This document shows positions 1-10,677 of a stretch of DNA of 64,000 nt, piece after piece. Source of the stretch: Sporocytophaga sp. Its GTDB lineage: Bacteria > Bacteroidota > Bacteroidia > Cytophagales > Cytophagaceae. Position 1 is the first letter of the stretch. Every line of letters begins with the position of its first letter. The notes beneath the pieces are model-generated. The model was not told the DNA's origin, searched no databases, and saw nothing but the letters and a program-made list of their open reading frames with translations. Location of the stretch: assembly GCA_024707265.1 (NCBI GenBank), contig JANQAB010000010.1:186001-250000 (forward strand), in the 5' to 3' direction. A program made the position numbers and the translations under genes.

Positions 1-1705
1 AAATTTTCCACCCTCTTGAAGGATAGTTGATCCCATTCAGCGTGTTCAGTCGAAGCGTTAAATAGGCAGCAAAATTGCTGCTCTGCACATAGGTGGCAAC
101 ATTGGCGTTGTTGACGAGGTTGCGCATATTAGAGTATTCGTTCAGTATGCCGAAATGAGCACTTGCCTCATTCGCTATTTTCTGTTGCAGTTCCAAACCT
201 ACCGAATAGGTATAAAACTTATTCAATCGGGAAATACTCAATACATTCCCATTTGCAAGGGTAGTAGGCACGTCATATTGGTCAAATGTTTCATAGAGAT
301 TCAGTTGTGAGCGACGCTTAAGTCCAAAGTATTTTCCATACTGGCTTCGTCCACGAATGTTGTCCCCAATGTTAATATTGGCAAGGAAACGGGAGTTTTT
401 CAAAAACAGGTTCCTGGCCGTGAACTTGAATATGAAAGATGTTTTGAAAAAGGTATTATAGTTAAAATCCAGCTTGGCAGAGTAGCGGCTTGATTCTATC
501 ACGTGAAGGATCAACTTATTTTCGCTTGGGTCTTTGCCGAATTCCATTTCATAATTAATCTTCCGGAAGTTCAAGGTGCCCATTAGCTGATTTATGGCCT
601 TGTCCAATTCTTCGCAGGAGAGCGGTTTGCGGCAATCTATACCCAGACTACCAATCACGTAAGAAGAGGAATACGTTTTCAAGCCACGCACTTCGATATC
701 TGCAAAAGAATAGGCTGAACGTTCTGGAAGTTGAACCATGCGATCAAATTGTCCAGGATACAAAGCATCCAAAGAATCCTTTAAGGCTTGGAGTACAGTA
801 CGAACCGAATCTCCCTTTTCTCTCCCCAGCTTTATAATGGCCTCAGCTTTGGGAAAGTCTCCTACCGAGAAGCGCTTCACATCGGGTTCGATCAGGAGGT
901 CGACCATTTTTTTTTGTCTTGCCACATCCACACTTCCTGCAAGTGCCATGGCCTGAAACAACACGTTAGTCATGGAGCGCAGTTTGCTGGCTGGCAAGGT
1001 ACCCGAACTCACATTTACTCCTATTATAATGTCAGCCCCCATTTCCTTGGCTTCGATAACAGGGAAGTTTCGAAGCACTCCTCCGTCCACGAGGTATTTT
1101 CCTTCGTATTTCACAGGTGTGAAAAGAGAAGGAATGGCCATACTCGCCCGCAGTGCATTGGCAATATTGCCGCTGTCTAAGACTTCCACTTCCCCCGTTT
1201 CAATATTGGATGCAACACATTTAAAAGGAATGGGATAGTCCGTAAATTTATGTCTGTCAGCTACAGGCTGGACCAAGCGGGAAAATTCGAGCCCTAACAT
1301 ATGTCCTTCTAACAAACCATTAGGCATTATTACCCTTTTATCTTCAAAACCTAGTTCAAAATTATATTGCCCATACTCCGCCTTGTCTTCAGGCGATAAA
1401 TAGTTCAAGGGAATCTGGTTGGTAAGATAAAGTTCCCACTTTTCTGAAATTGCTATTTTGTGTATACTGTCTGCTGAATAGCCCATAGCATACAAAGCCC
1501 CGACAATACCACCCATGCTGGTTCCGGTAATATAATCCACCTTTAATCCCACTTCGTCCAATACTTCCAAAATACCGATGTGACCAAGCCCTTTGGCCCC
1601 TCCGCCACTTAATACCAATCCTATTTTGGGACGTGGTGGCGTTTGTGCATGACTTGAAAAGGAGAGGCATAACAAAAGCAAGAAAAAGCGATAAAAAAAA
1701 CGCAT
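1..1705 (-). CDS. Patatin-like phospholipase with BamA-type C-terminal part (partial, 3' end off the window)
   Basis: Reading the minus strand from the ATG at 1705-1703 gives an open frame to the left edge. A signal peptide ends near residue 21 (SSHAQ). The patatin catalytic core follows: oxyanion loop GGGAKG (34-39), nucleophile elbow GTSMG with Ser63, and the dyad Asp in VDGG (Asp207). After about residue 330 come a POTRA-like segment and beta-strand-rich sequence typical of the surface-antigen/BamA barrel. This architecture belongs to the PlpD-like type V secreted patatins and the RssA-like proteins of Bacteroidota, which hydrolyse phospholipid or lysophospholipid acyl esters and sit in or cross the outer membrane. 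The barrel end lies outside the window. The start is supported by the signal peptide directly after it. Substrate cannot be deduced. Confidence 0.9.
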   Translation of the reverse strand, partial: MRFFYRFFLLLLCLSFSSHAQTPPRPKIGLVLSGGGAKGLGHIGILEVLDEVGLKVDYITGTSMGGIVGALYAMGYSADSIHKIAISEKWELYLTNQIPLNYLSPEDKAEYGQYNFELGFEDKRVIMPNGLLEGHMLGLEFSRLVQPVADRHKFTDYPIPFKCVASNIETGEVEVLDSGNIANALRASMAIPSLFTPVKYEGKYLVDGGVLRNFPVIEAKEMGADIIIGVNVSSGTLPASKLRSMTNVLFQAMALAGSVDVARQKKMVDLLIEPDVKRFSVGDFPKAEAIIKLGREKGDSVRTVLQALKDSLDALYPGQFDRMVQLPERSAYSFADIEVRGLKTYSSSYVIGSLGIDCRKPLSCEELDKAINQLMGTLNFRKINYEMEFGKDPSENKLILHVIESSRYSAKLDFNYNTFFKTSFIFKFTARNLFLKNSRFLANINIGDNIRGRSQYGKYFGLKRRSQLNLYETFDQYDVPTTLANGNVLSISRLNKFYTYSVGLELQQKIANEASAHFGILNEYSNMRNLVNNANVATYVQSSNFAAYLTLRLNTLNGINYPSRGWKI

Positions 1706-2123
1706 AGTAAACAATCAGAAAACAGTTTAACAATTATTCAAAAAAAGGACTGGTCATATATCCGCACTGATAAACAAGAGAAAAATAAAGAAAAAAACGA
1801 ATGAAGTATATCCTCTAATATGCATAAAAAGAATTCTAAAAATCAAAGATACCAATAATTAGCTTTTTATAAAAGAAAAGTTCCCCACCTGATTAGACAA
1901 CAAAAGAATATAAACATTCGACTTGTAATACTAACCACTGTGGTATCAACCCTGAATTTTTAAATAATATACTTTCCTCTGTCGTAAGTTTTTACGAAGA
2001 AATAAAACAAAGTATAATCTTGTAAACAATTAAATTATCGTCGTAAAATATTATTATTAGGAACAGGTATATTGTTCTTTCCAACTACTCTAAATTATGA
2101 GCTATAACAAATAAGGAAATACA
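1706..2123. other. Intergenic region without a recognised gene
   Basis: About 420 bases of very AT-rich DNA between the divergent patatin gene and the small secreted protein. I see no convincing ORF, RNA gene or long repeat; promoters for both neighbours presumably lie here. Confidence 0.5.
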
Positions 2124-2541
2124 ATGAAAGCTATCTTAATATTCTCAACACTCACCTTATTCTTTTCAACTAAATAGACAGTCCGAAAACAAATTAGTAA
2201 CAGGTTCATATCTTTGTGATAATAAACTCCAATTGGAAGAATTAAAAATTTCGGAGAATGAATTTATTTTATACCATCATTCTCATGTTGACGGAACCTA
2301 TATGAGAAATGGAATGGTTGAGCAATCTGGAGATACGATTAAGCTAATTGAAAAATCAAATACAATAAAATCCTCAGATAGCCTTTTTCCATTCAACAGC
2401 AAGTTCGTATTCAAAAACAATCATCTTTTTGTGGTTTTCAAGAATAAAATAGGAAAGGATTTTGTAAAAAATTCACCTTGGAATTATTCTAAGACCTCCA
2501 ATAATTTTGATACAAACAAACCAGACTGGTATAGCGAATAA
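2124..2541 (+). pseudogene. Small secreted protein, frameshifted after the signal peptide
   Basis: An ATG at 2124 opens a typical hydrophobic leader (MKAILIFSTLTLFFS) that stops at TAG about 17 codons on. One base later in phase, a second frame runs without a stop from about 2170 to 2541 (NRQSENKLVTGSYLC..., ending DWYSE). Joining them by skipping one base near 2160-2172 gives a ~138-residue exported protein with an ordinary leader-to-mature transition. I do not recognise the family; the mature part is polar and strand-rich, like many small lipocalin-like or immunity-like Bacteroidota proteins. The break could be true decay or a sequence error. Confidence 0.5.
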
Positions 2542-2589
2542 TAAGTATTACTCGCATATGGCCTGCCTTCTCCTCATTGATCTCACCGA

Positions 2590-2690
2590 CCAAAAAAGGA
2601 GATTCTTATATCATACATACAGAGAATATTTTGGTGAAGCAGGGATTGAAAGATTCTATCCGGTTCAGACATAATGGCTGGGGGAGCCGA
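2590..2690 (+). repeat. Degenerate right half of the GC-rich inverted-repeat element
   Basis: The stretch from the 'gagattcttatatcatac' region through 'agaatattttggtgaagc' to 'atccggttcagacataatgg' is a diverged copy of the right half of the elements in the 38.8-40.7 kb array, including the degraded right inverted repeat. The matching left half is about 1 kb downstream at 3739-3830, so the element is split or two fragments are present. Confidence 0.5.
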
Positions 2691-2765
2691 AATTGGAAAA
2701 ATCAATTTTAGGAGTAAATTAGCAGAAGAACTTAGATACTATTTTTTTCATTAATCAACAAGCAT

Positions 2766-3233
2766 ATGGTTTCAATATTAAAATTCATTAAAGGAAACCT
2801 GGCTAATTTATTAGTGCTTTTATTCCTGCTGACATCATGTAAAAAAGAGAAGCAAGATATTCCGGCATGGGATATAGTAAGCGGAGATTATAAAGGGATT
2901 TTATATATTTCAAAGCCCCAAGAACCCTTGAATGTTGCACAACCATATTATGACCAGGCTGTCAAAGTTCATAAGGTGGGAACTGACGAATATAGAATTA
3001 CCCCCTCAAATTCAATTATACCTACTTTTAATTTTAAGTATGACAGCCAAACATCAACGAAAATCGGTATTATTTATGATGAATATTATTTTACAATAGA
3101 CTCACAAACCAATAATGGGGTAACTGTAACTTCGAATAATCTGGTATATGATAAAACAAACCCTAAGATAGGCTTTTCTATTTTTAACGAGACGGGTGAT
3201 ACTCTCTGGATATATACTGGTAATAAACAATAG
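2766..3233 (+). CDS. Lipoprotein of unknown function
   Basis: 155 residues. The N-terminus has a basic start, a hydrophobic stretch (LANLLVLLFLL) and a clear lipobox LTSC with the lipidated Cys at residue 25, followed by KKEK, so the product should be a membrane-anchored lipoprotein. The mature ~130 residues are strand-rich (SGDYKGILYIS..., ...FSIFNETGDTLWIYTG). The pattern 'xGxYKGxxYxSxP' recalls the lipoprotein at 28366-28764, suggesting the two may be distant paralogues of a small beta-barrel family. No enzyme motif is visible. It stands alone between repeat remnants. Confidence 0.8.
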   Translation: MVSILKFIKGNLANLLVLLFLLTSCKKEKQDIPAWDIVSGDYKGILYISKPQEPLNVAQPYYDQAVKVHKVGTDEYRITPSNSIIPTFNFKYDSQTSTKIGIIYDEYYFTIDSQTNNGVTVTSNNLVYDKTNPKIGFSIFNETGDTLWIYTGNKQ

Positions 3234-3318
3234 CCCGCAATCGTTATTCAAATTTTTAGAAGATATTCTCCTATACCTCTTGCTGTTGTTCAAACTGTTG
3301 CTCCTGTCCCCTATAGCC

Positions 3319-3397
3319 CTCGTTTGATTTACCTTACACTTGGCTTATTAGAATAAAATTAACGAGGATTCTCGATAATTGCGATTGCATCGTTACT
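3319..3397. repeat. Direct repeat, copy 1 (~75 bp)
   Basis: The segment starting 'ctcgtttgatttacc' is repeated about 328 bases downstream (3647-3722) with about 80% identity by eye, both ending in 'gcgattgc(a/g)t'. Just upstream (3279-3298) a reversed copy of the 'gagcaacagtttgagcaac' tail of the array unit is also visible. This is repeat debris. Confidence 0.5.
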
Positions 3398-3427
3398 CCA
3401 TCTATTCCCTCGAATGCCTGCTCAATT

Positions 3428-3595
3428 TTATCTGTATTTTACAAGACGTTTGTTCAACTTCACATTGTTGGAAAGGATCCGAAGAAAGTAAAGACCAGGT
3501 TTAAAATTGCTGATATCCAAATTATATTTATTCTGGCCTGATATTAGGCTTTCCTGGCTTGAATAAAGAGTGGTAATTTGATCATTGTGAATGAG
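3428..3595 (-). pseudogene. Remnant of a T9SS type A C-terminal sorting domain
   Basis: On the minus strand a frame open from 3595 to the TAA at 3430-3428 encodes 55 residues ending in a canonical T9SS tail: a LDISNFKPGLYFLRI block followed by KLNKRLVKYR and stop. Upstream in this frame is a TAA (3598-3596) and no parent gene, so only the tail of a former secreted protein survives. The sequence between neighbouring direct repeats suggests the body was lost by deletion or recombination. Confidence 0.6.
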
Positions 3596-3646
3596 TTACA
3601 AGATAACGACAATTATTCAGACTGAAGAATTTAGTGGCCTATTGTC

Positions 3647-3830
3647 CTCGTTTGATTTACCTCGCATTTGGTTAGTTAAAATATGATTAACGAGAATTCG
3701 CAAGAATAGCGATTGCGTTGTAAATTCAAATCTCCTCCCCGGCCGGTGTCTGTAATGGACGAAAACTTTCCAAAAGAGCTGCATTAAATGATACTGAGTC
3801 ACTTTTTATTTATATTTGATCAATCTCCTT
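3647..3830 (+). repeat. Direct repeat copy 2 and degenerate left half of the GC-rich inverted-repeat element
   Basis: 3647-3722 repeats 3319-3397. At 3739 the text 'cctccccggccggtgtctg' matches the left inverted repeat of the array units near 39241, followed by the diverged interior (aaactttccaaaagagctgcat...). The element's GC-rich core stands out from the AT-rich surroundings. Confidence 0.55.
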
Positions 3831-3987
3831 TTTTGCGATTAATGCTAAATTCAAAATACTGCATTTTATGGTATCGTTTAATAAGTGAAAACTTACTTTC
3901 ATCCACCCAACTCAATTTTTCATTAAGTAGCGGCATTTACTCCTTACTATTTAGATATTTTTCACCACCTGTGCGGGAAAGATGTGC

Positions 3988-4003
3988 CCTATGAGTGCAT
4001 AGG
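3988..4003. promoter_or_regulatory. Small palindrome in the leader of the M6 protease gene
   Basis: CCTATG AGTG CATAGG forms a perfect 6-bp stem with a 4-base loop 35 bases before the protease start. It does not match a riboswitch I know. It may be a leader hairpin or an operator. Confidence 0.3.
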
Positions 4004-4038
4004 CATACCTGTGAGGCTCACTATATCATAAATAACTA

Positions 4039-7000
4039 ATGAAAACAAAAAAAATCTGGCTGGCAGGTATTATCTTCCTTTTTATTGCAGCCAATGCTTT
4101 TTCTCAAACTGGTGTAATAAAAGGATTAACGGTAGTAGTGGAGTTTCCCGATGCTCCATTTGTTGAATCTGACGATTCGGTGTCTTTAATGATGAATCAG
4201 CCAAATTTTGCCGGCTGGGGAAATCAAGGTTCCGTCAGGGATTTTTTCCTTACACAATCCAATGGTAAGTTAGATTTAAGCACAATTGTTATCAGAGTAT
4301 CTATGCCCAATCCTGTTTCCTATTACTACGGTGGCCCAGGAGAGAATACAGACCTTCAGACTATAGCGGGGCTTATCAGACAGAAATATCCAAACGGTTT
4401 TTCTAATTTGACCTTATTGCCAAATGGAAGTATACAACATGTTAATATTGTATGTAAGGCTGACAAAGGTGCCTGGGCTTTTGAACAGCAGCCAGGTAAT
4501 ACTACAATAAAAGTTAACGGCCAGTTTGTTCCTATTAGTAATGGAAATATATCTACTTACGGTAGGATTCAGCAGCCGGAACACAATGTAATATGTCATG
4601 AAACCGGACACTCCCTATTGGGTTTTACGGATTATTACCGTTCTGCACACAGTAATTTAGGTATGTTTGATGTGATGGCCAGTGCTGGCTCATATAAAAG
4701 ACCAATGCCATTTGGACCTGCGTTTAGATTTCAAAAAGGTTGGATAGACACTGTAACTGCAATTACAGGAAATTCAACTACCACCTATTCTATACAAGCA
4801 AACAGTTATTCCAGAATGTATAGATATGTAAACCCTTTAAATCCTAAAGAATATCTGATTTTTCACGCTTATAAACATGGTGGGTATTACCAGTCTGAAC
4901 TGAATGGTACCCCTACCCCGGAAGGGCTTGCCATCTGGTATGTAGATGAGGAAACTGGATATAAGCTGCCTGGACAGGATACACAGTTCCTGATTAAACT
5001 GGTACAAGCAGACAATCTCGATCAGATGCACGATGAAGATGCAACCGCTAGTATAAGAGGAGACTTGAATGATTTTTATGGCAACGGCAATAATTCATTC
5101 CCTAATGGCCATCCATGGAGATGGAAAGACGGTGGTGAATTTGGTATTACTCTAAGCAATATTGTCAAATCCGGTAATTATGTAAACTTTACGGTCATTG
5201 GCAGAACCAGAACAGTGCTTGCTATGTCTGATATAAACGGTACTTTATCTCCAAAAGGCGTATTAAATATTGCAAGCAGCACAAGTCAGTCTTTTACATT
5301 TATCCCATCCCCCGGGTATGAATTAGTAGATCTTCTGGTAGATGACATGTCCGTCCCTAAGTCTAATCCATATACACTAACAGGAATAGGTACTACTCTC
5401 AAAACGATACAACCAATTTTTGACAAAAGAGCTAATTTACCTGCACTGCCTTCACCATGGCAGAAAGCACATATTGGTGTAAACGGTCTGGCTGTTCATG
5501 ATGCGGGAAAGTTCGGTCTTGAATCTGAAGGTGGGTCTTTAGAAAAAAATCCGATAATTTTACTTATGTGTATCAGACGATTAATGGCAATGGTACCATT
5601 ATAGCCCGTGTGTCAGATTGGAACAATCCAAACAAACAATTCAAGGCAGGTATCATGATCAGAGAGTCTCTGCAGTCCAATTCTATTCAAACTATGCTTG
5701 TGAAGCCTCTTTTTGGCGGACATATAATAGCGCAACGTACAGCAAGCACAAATGATCTTCATAATGACCCAAATGGAATTGGTAATATGCATCTTTATAA
5801 CCTTTACAATTGGTTGAAGATTACCAGAACCGGCAATGAATTTATCAGTTATTGTTCAAGAGATGGTGTAAACTGGGTTCCATTGGCGCAGCAAACTATT
5901 AATATGCCTGCTCAGGTTATGTTTGGTTTGTGTGTTACAGGTGGTATTCAATACTCCCCGGCCAGAGCCAGTTTTGATAATGTAAGTATAAGTACTGTTA
6001 ATGCTGCCTGCACATTTAGCGGAACTAAAATTTCAGGTACCAGCATTGGTACGGCAGGCTCCTGGAACAATGACGGAGCTACCAGAGACAAAGCCTTTGA
6101 CGGAAACATATTAACAGATTTCGATGCACCTACTGGAGATGCCTGGACAGGACTAAGCTTAGGTTCCGGACATAGAATTACAGGAATCAAATATTACCCA
6201 AGAAGAAAATCTGCAGACCGTATGGTGGGTGGAAAGTTTCAGGGAAGCAATAGTGCCGATTTTAGTTCTGGAGTTGTCGATTTAGCAACGATTACAGTAG
6301 AACCCTTTCAAGACTGGAATTGCATCACCGTAAACAATACTACTTACTTTGCATATATTCGTTATGTAGGTCCAAGTGGCGGACATGCCAATGTTGCCGA
6401 AATAGAGTTTTATGGAACAGTACAGACTGTTAACCAACTACCAATAATCTCTATTACCAGTCCGGTTACCAACCAGAGCTTTGCTGCACCGGCAACTATT
6501 ACTATCAACACAGATGTGACTGATGCAGATGACAATGTCTGGAAAGTTGAATTCTACAATGGATCTACCTGGTTAGGAAGTGACTTCACTGCACCATATT
6601 CTTATACCTGGAATAATGTACCTGCTGGTATATATAACATCACTGCGCTTGCGATTGACAATCTGGGAGCTTCGTCATCATCTACCAGAAATAATATCGT
6701 AGTTATTGCAAATACAGCTCCATCAATAAGCATCACCAGTCCGGTTACAAATCAGAGCTTTGCAGCTCCTGCCAATATTACTATCACTACTGAGGTAACT
6801 GATGCAGAAAACAACATTACAAAAGTTGATTTTTATAACGGCTCTACATTGCTTGGAAGCGACCTGACGGCTCCGTATTCTTATACATGGAACAATGTTC
6901 CTGCTGGTGTTTACAACATCACTGCACTTGTTATTGACAACCAGAATGCTACTGCGAGTTCGACAAGAAATAATATTACAGTAATTGCTAATACACCTCC

Positions 7001-7802
7001 GACTGTAAGTATTACAAGCCCTGCTGCCAATGCTGCTTTCACTGCACCTGCAACGGTAACAATCTCAGCAAACGCTGCAGATGCAAACGGTACGGTATCT
7101 AAAGTTGAATTCTTCAGCGGTACTACTTTGCTGAATACTGACAATACAGCTCCATACAGTTATTCATGGGCGGGCGTTGCAGCAGGCACATACAGCATCA
7201 CTGCAAAAGCGACAGACAATAGTGGTGCTGTTACTACTTCTGCAGCGATAAGCATTACAGTAACTGCATCTACTGCAAATATCACCGGTCCAGCTTGCGC
7301 CAATAATAATCAGACATTGACTTATGAACTGGCACCTTCTTTGAGAGCGAGTGTATATAACTATGGATGGTATTTCACCGGTTCAACTCAGAGCTTTATT
7401 CCTTCAGGATATCAGGCAACATTGGTTACAGGAAGTAACTATGGCGCAGGTCAGCTTTGTGTCGGGGTCAGTCTTAATGCAGCTCCTTGGCATACTACTT
7501 ACTGCATAACTGTGCCTAAGTGTTCTGGTGCAAGAGAGGACGAAACAGAAACCCTATGGACTGAGAATACCGCTGCAAACACATTGAGCTTCCCTAACCC
7601 GTTTGAAAATGAGGTTACACTTACCCTGCCATCTGACAATGAACCTGCATCAATTGAAGTGTTCAATGTAAATGGCATCAGAGTGGTAAATGTTCAGGCT
7701 ACAGGTTCTTATACATTCGGTAATGAGCTTAGCACTGGTATTTATTTTGTAAAAATCAGTAGGCCTAACAAAACAGAAGCCATTAAAGTGGTGAAGAAAT
7801 AG
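4039..7802 (+). CDS. Secreted M6-type metalloprotease with lectin-like, discoidin-like, three Ig-like and T9SS domains (frameshift at 5533-5539)
   Basis: Signal peptide to about residue 22 (ANAFSQ). The M6 (immune inhibitor A-like) zinc protease domain spans about 25-390, with HETGHSLLGFTD at 187-198: His187, Glu188, His191 and Asp198 fit HExxHxxGxxD. Then come a DUF1349/LamG-like lectin fold (near 5450-5990), an F5/8 (discoidin)-like domain (6010-6420), three Ig-like repeats (PxISITSPVTNQSF type, 6440-7260) and a T9SS type A tail (FPNPF... to IKVVKK). The frame breaks in a seven-A run at 5533-5539; an eighth A joins the halves smoothly (SLEKKSDNFTYVYQ), giving about 1,254 residues. The second half could otherwise start at 5568, but it lacks a leader. 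Family knowledge implies secretion through the outer membrane and digestion of extracellular protein. A perfect stem follows at 7835-7870. Confidence 0.85.
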
Positions 7803-7834
7803 ATTCAGGAATTTTTTCAGGGATTCGTTTTTTC

Positions 7835-7870
7835 AAACAGGGGGTAACTCGTAGGATGTGCCCCCTGTTT
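7835..7870. terminator. Hairpin between convergent genes
   Basis: AAACAGGGGG (7835-7844) pairs perfectly with CCCCCTGTTT (7861-7870) around a 16-base loop. It lies between the convergent protease and oxidase genes, so a bidirectional terminator is likely, although a strong T tract is missing. Confidence 0.6.
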
Positions 7871-7906
7871 CTGTTTATAAATCTTAACTCAGATAAGGTT
7901 GTAGTT

Positions 7907-9514
7907 TTAAACGACCGCATCAGGATCCTTATCCAGCCCGATTCTTTCAAGAAATGTATTATTAAAGACCCCCATTGATGAACCTAAAAGAGACTTTCTA
8001 ATCTTCAGCCATTTATTAATCCGCTCCTCTCCATACATCTTTCTCACCATTTGCGGCGTCATATTGTAATTAAGCTTTCCCCAATGCAAGGTAAACGGCA
8101 CTCCAAGTTCATCCAGTTTCTGACAGGTTTTGATAAAGAAGTCTCTTGTTATTTTAGAATCCATACCATCTAACTCCATCACACAGCTCTTTTCAAATCT
8201 TGTAAAACCTAATAATGCTTTTGTACCTTTTACAAATCTGAAACCTATGGCACCGCTGAAAGGGTTTTCTTTATTGATTTCTATAACTGCTTCTAGAACT
8301 TTAGAAGTATGTGCTGAATCTATACAAAATGCAAAACTTGCAAGTTTTCCCCTGTATGCCGTATTTCTGAATGTCTCCCCTACTGTGCCCGTAAGCGGAT
8401 CCGTGACGGCATATGCGAGTGGAAACAATTTGTTAACCAGAGGAGGAATAATATGATCTGCTAAAGATCCTGCAGCATCAAGTACTTTTTGTATGAGTCC
8501 TAATGTGTCGTCACCATAAAAAAAGCCGTTTTCATCTATTGGAATTTTAGTATAATTTTCCCTGTATGGCAATTTATAGATCAAACGAAGGTATACACCT
8601 TTCTTATCATTATTATGATCAAAACTATGAGGATTTACCACAACATCGAGATGGTATATCTGAGGCTTATCCGGGCTCTGCGGATAGGGCAACCGTGAAG
8701 CAATACCTGAAAAATCTCTTTGATTGATTAGATTTTTAACGGCATCAGCATAAGGTACATTCGGAATCTTGTGCTGTTCAAGAAGAAATATAGGCTCTAC
8801 TTCAAGCAATACACCATGTATAAATCCAAAGCTTCCGAAACTCACAACGGCCGCGTTAAATGCATCATCGTCTCTTATTAATTCTGCTCCAAGCCATTGA
8901 ATAAAATTATCAGAAGCAATAGGGTTTGAACTTTTTTCCAGCCATATATGAGAGTCTGGTCCTGTAATGATATGAAGTCCGACTATAGTATCATGTACAG
9001 CTCCCAGATTAAAAGCACCTCCGTGAGTACCTGTAGACGTGGCTCCGGCAACGGTTTGACCATTACTGTTTCCTGAAGCTTTGAGCGAACGCTTTGGGTT
9101 ACTTTCTTTCTCCAGCTTTTCATTCAGATCAAGAATGCTTACTCCGCATTGGGTAAAAAAGAGGTTCTCCGGTTTCTTTCCCTGATCAAGCCATGCCTCA
9201 TCAATAAAGGATTTTCCCATATTAAATGTAAGTCTCAATGACTTGGTATCTACTACTCCGCCTTCTGATATTGCCACATCAGAGAACGACCATCCGCTCC
9301 CCATGGCTCTCAGCTGAATGTTATGCTCCAGCGCATATTTGATCAGCCATTGAAAATTTGCTGTAGTAGCCCTGTATTTAGCTGTGCCATCCTGCGCGGA
9401 TTCAGGCAAACGCAGTTTAAAACTTGCATGCTCTTTAAAATTATGGATAAAGTTCTGATGAATATTTTCCCACTTTCCCAGCTCTAACGGTTCAATTCCT
9501 TCTGGTAGATTCAT
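7907..9514 (-). CDS. FAD-linked oxidase of the D-arabinono-1,4-lactone / L-gulono-lactone oxidase family
   Basis: 535 residues. The N-terminal PCMH-type FAD-binding domain (about 35-240) shows GSGWSFSD and the ASGNSNGQTVAGATSTGTHG block that wraps the flavin. The C-terminal ALO-like part contains the HWGK motif (LGVPFTLHWGKLNYN), which replaces the HWxK near the end of aldonolactone oxidases. The family oxidises sugar lactones or polyols with O2 and gives H2O2 or reduces another acceptor. There is no signal peptide, so the enzyme is cytoplasmic or peripheral. It is 26 bases downstream of the Bor-like lipoprotein gene on the same strand, so the two are probably co-transcribed. The exact substrate is not evident. 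Confidence 0.85.
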   Translation of the reverse strand: MNLPEGIEPLELGKWENIHQNFIHNFKEHASFKLRLPESAQDGTAKYRATTANFQWLIKYALEHNIQLRAMGSGWSFSDVAISEGGVVDTKSLRLTFNMGKSFIDEAWLDQGKKPENLFFTQCGVSILDLNEKLEKESNPKRSLKASGNSNGQTVAGATSTGTHGGAFNLGAVHDTIVGLHIITGPDSHIWLEKSSNPIASDNFIQWLGAELIRDDDAFNAAVVSFGSFGFIHGVLLEVEPIFLLEQHKIPNVPYADAVKNLINQRDFSGIASRLPYPQSPDKPQIYHLDVVVNPHSFDHNNDKKGVYLRLIYKLPYRENYTKIPIDENGFFYGDDTLGLIQKVLDAAGSLADHIIPPLVNKLFPLAYAVTDPLTGTVGETFRNTAYRGKLASFAFCIDSAHTSKVLEAVIEINKENPFSGAIGFRFVKGTKALLGFTRFEKSCVMELDGMDSKITRDFFIKTCQKLDELGVPFTLHWGKLNYNMTPQMVRKMYGEERINKWLKIRKSLLGSSMGVFNNTFLERIGLDKDPDAVV

Positions 9515-9540
9515 GTTGGATCAATGTTTTCGTTAAAAAA

Positions 9541-9897
9541 TTATTCTCCCAATTGCTCGGTTGGTATGGATTTAGGATTGCAGGTCCATTCGACCTTAAG
9601 AGGCACTGCTATGCCAAGTGTTGCTGCCGATATCAGTATAAAGCCTATATTGGTCTTTACTGTTACGCTGGTCATAGCCCCCGATTCACATTTGGGATTG
9701 ATATCTTTAGTCTGCACCAGTCCCCAGGCATAAGTCCAGGCCGTTTTCCTGTTAGCAGGATTGTTTACCATTGTATCACTGTCGTACTTTGATACAATCC
9801 TTGTAGTCATGCAGCTTTGTAAGGCCAAAGAGACTGTCAGCAGTGTGACCAGCAAAAAAGACCTTCTGCCGGGATAAGAAAATAAATAATTGCTCAT
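9541..9897 (-). CDS. Bor-like lipoprotein
   Basis: 118 residues. Hydrophobic leader with lipobox LQSC (Cys at about residue 29). The mature part follows the pattern of the small Bor-like lipoproteins common in Bacteroidota: WAWGLVQ in the middle, two conserved Cys (PKCESGAM and EWTC) and a hydrophobic ISAATLGIAVPLKVEW strand before the last Cys. Phage lambda Bor is an outer-membrane lipoprotein linked to serum resistance; the role of chromosomal homologues is unknown. It precedes the oxidase gene by 26 bases. Confidence 0.7.
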   Translation of the reverse strand: MSNYLFSYPGRRSFLLVTLLTVSLALQSCMTTRIVSKYDSDTMVNNPANRKTAWTYAWGLVQTKDINPKCESGAMTSVTVKTNIGFILISAATLGIAVPLKVEWTCNPKSIPTEQLGE

Positions 9898-10142
9898 AGG
9901 TGAATATTGTATTTCTGATAAAACTCAAGGCTAATATAAAGGACAAAATAAAGAAAATCAAAAAAGTTAATCTACACAATCGGATAAGCGTATTTTGAGC
10001 ATTACTTCCGATTGAATCGCTACTTCCAATATTTAAAAGTAATTTTCCTATATCACTTGCTGTTGCTTAAACACTAACCTTAGTGCAGCTCTATTTGAAA
10101 GCTTAAAACTATTTGCTATACTAAAATATTACTTATCCCTAT

Positions 10143-10641
10143 GTTGCAGGAAGTGTCAAATTCGAATTCGATGCCATGACCAGAATAGAAAATACTTCTC
10201 CGTATGCGCCTTTTACTGACCAGGATGGAGATTACAATCCTGGTTTATTAAAACAGGAAAACATACACTTTCTGCAATACTTTATTCTGATATTAATGCT
10301 TTAGGAACAGCAGGAATAGGATCAACGATTAATTTTTATGTACTCCTGTATCAAGAGTACAGGCATATGAAATTTTAAAACCGGAAGCAGGTTCTATTCA
10401 TGTTAACTTCTTACCCTACCCTAACCCATCATCAGGTGTTTTCAACCTGACCTTTGATCCTGCTTCCAAAACCACTCTCAAGGTTGAAATCTTTGATATC
10501 AATGGACAATTTATCCAGAAATTATTCGAAGGTGAAGCTGAAGAACATATGGGCTCCGGTAAATGTAACCGGAGCGTTTACTTTTGTAAATATTCTTTCG
10601 GTATTGAAATCAAAACATCTAAAGTGATATTCAAAGAATAG
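10143..10641 (+). pseudogene. Decayed secreted protein: C-terminal domain plus T9SS tail, several frameshifts
   Basis: Three consecutive plus-strand frames must be joined to read a normal protein. They give GSVKFEFDAMTRIENTSPYA then DQDGDYN, (shift) TGKHTLSAILYSDINALG then GSTINFY, and (shift) TPVSRVQAYEILKPEAGS, FLPYPNPSSGVFNLTF and KVEIFDINGQF to the TAG at 10639-10641. This is the end of a T9SS cargo protein: a domain common before Bacteroidota sorting tails, then a type A tail (degraded in its last strand). No start, leader or catalytic part remains. A terminator follows at 10678. Confidence 0.7.
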
Positions 10642-10677
10642 GAACCGTTTAATTCATATCGAGCAATGAAATACCAT

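Noticed and set aside
788..1238. Plus-strand frames inside the patatin gene
   Set aside because: Antisense shadows of a well-conserved minus-strand protein.
3988..4003. Riboswitch in the protease leader
   Set aside because: Only a 6-bp hairpin is present; c-di-GMP, TPP and cobalamin consensus elements were not seen.
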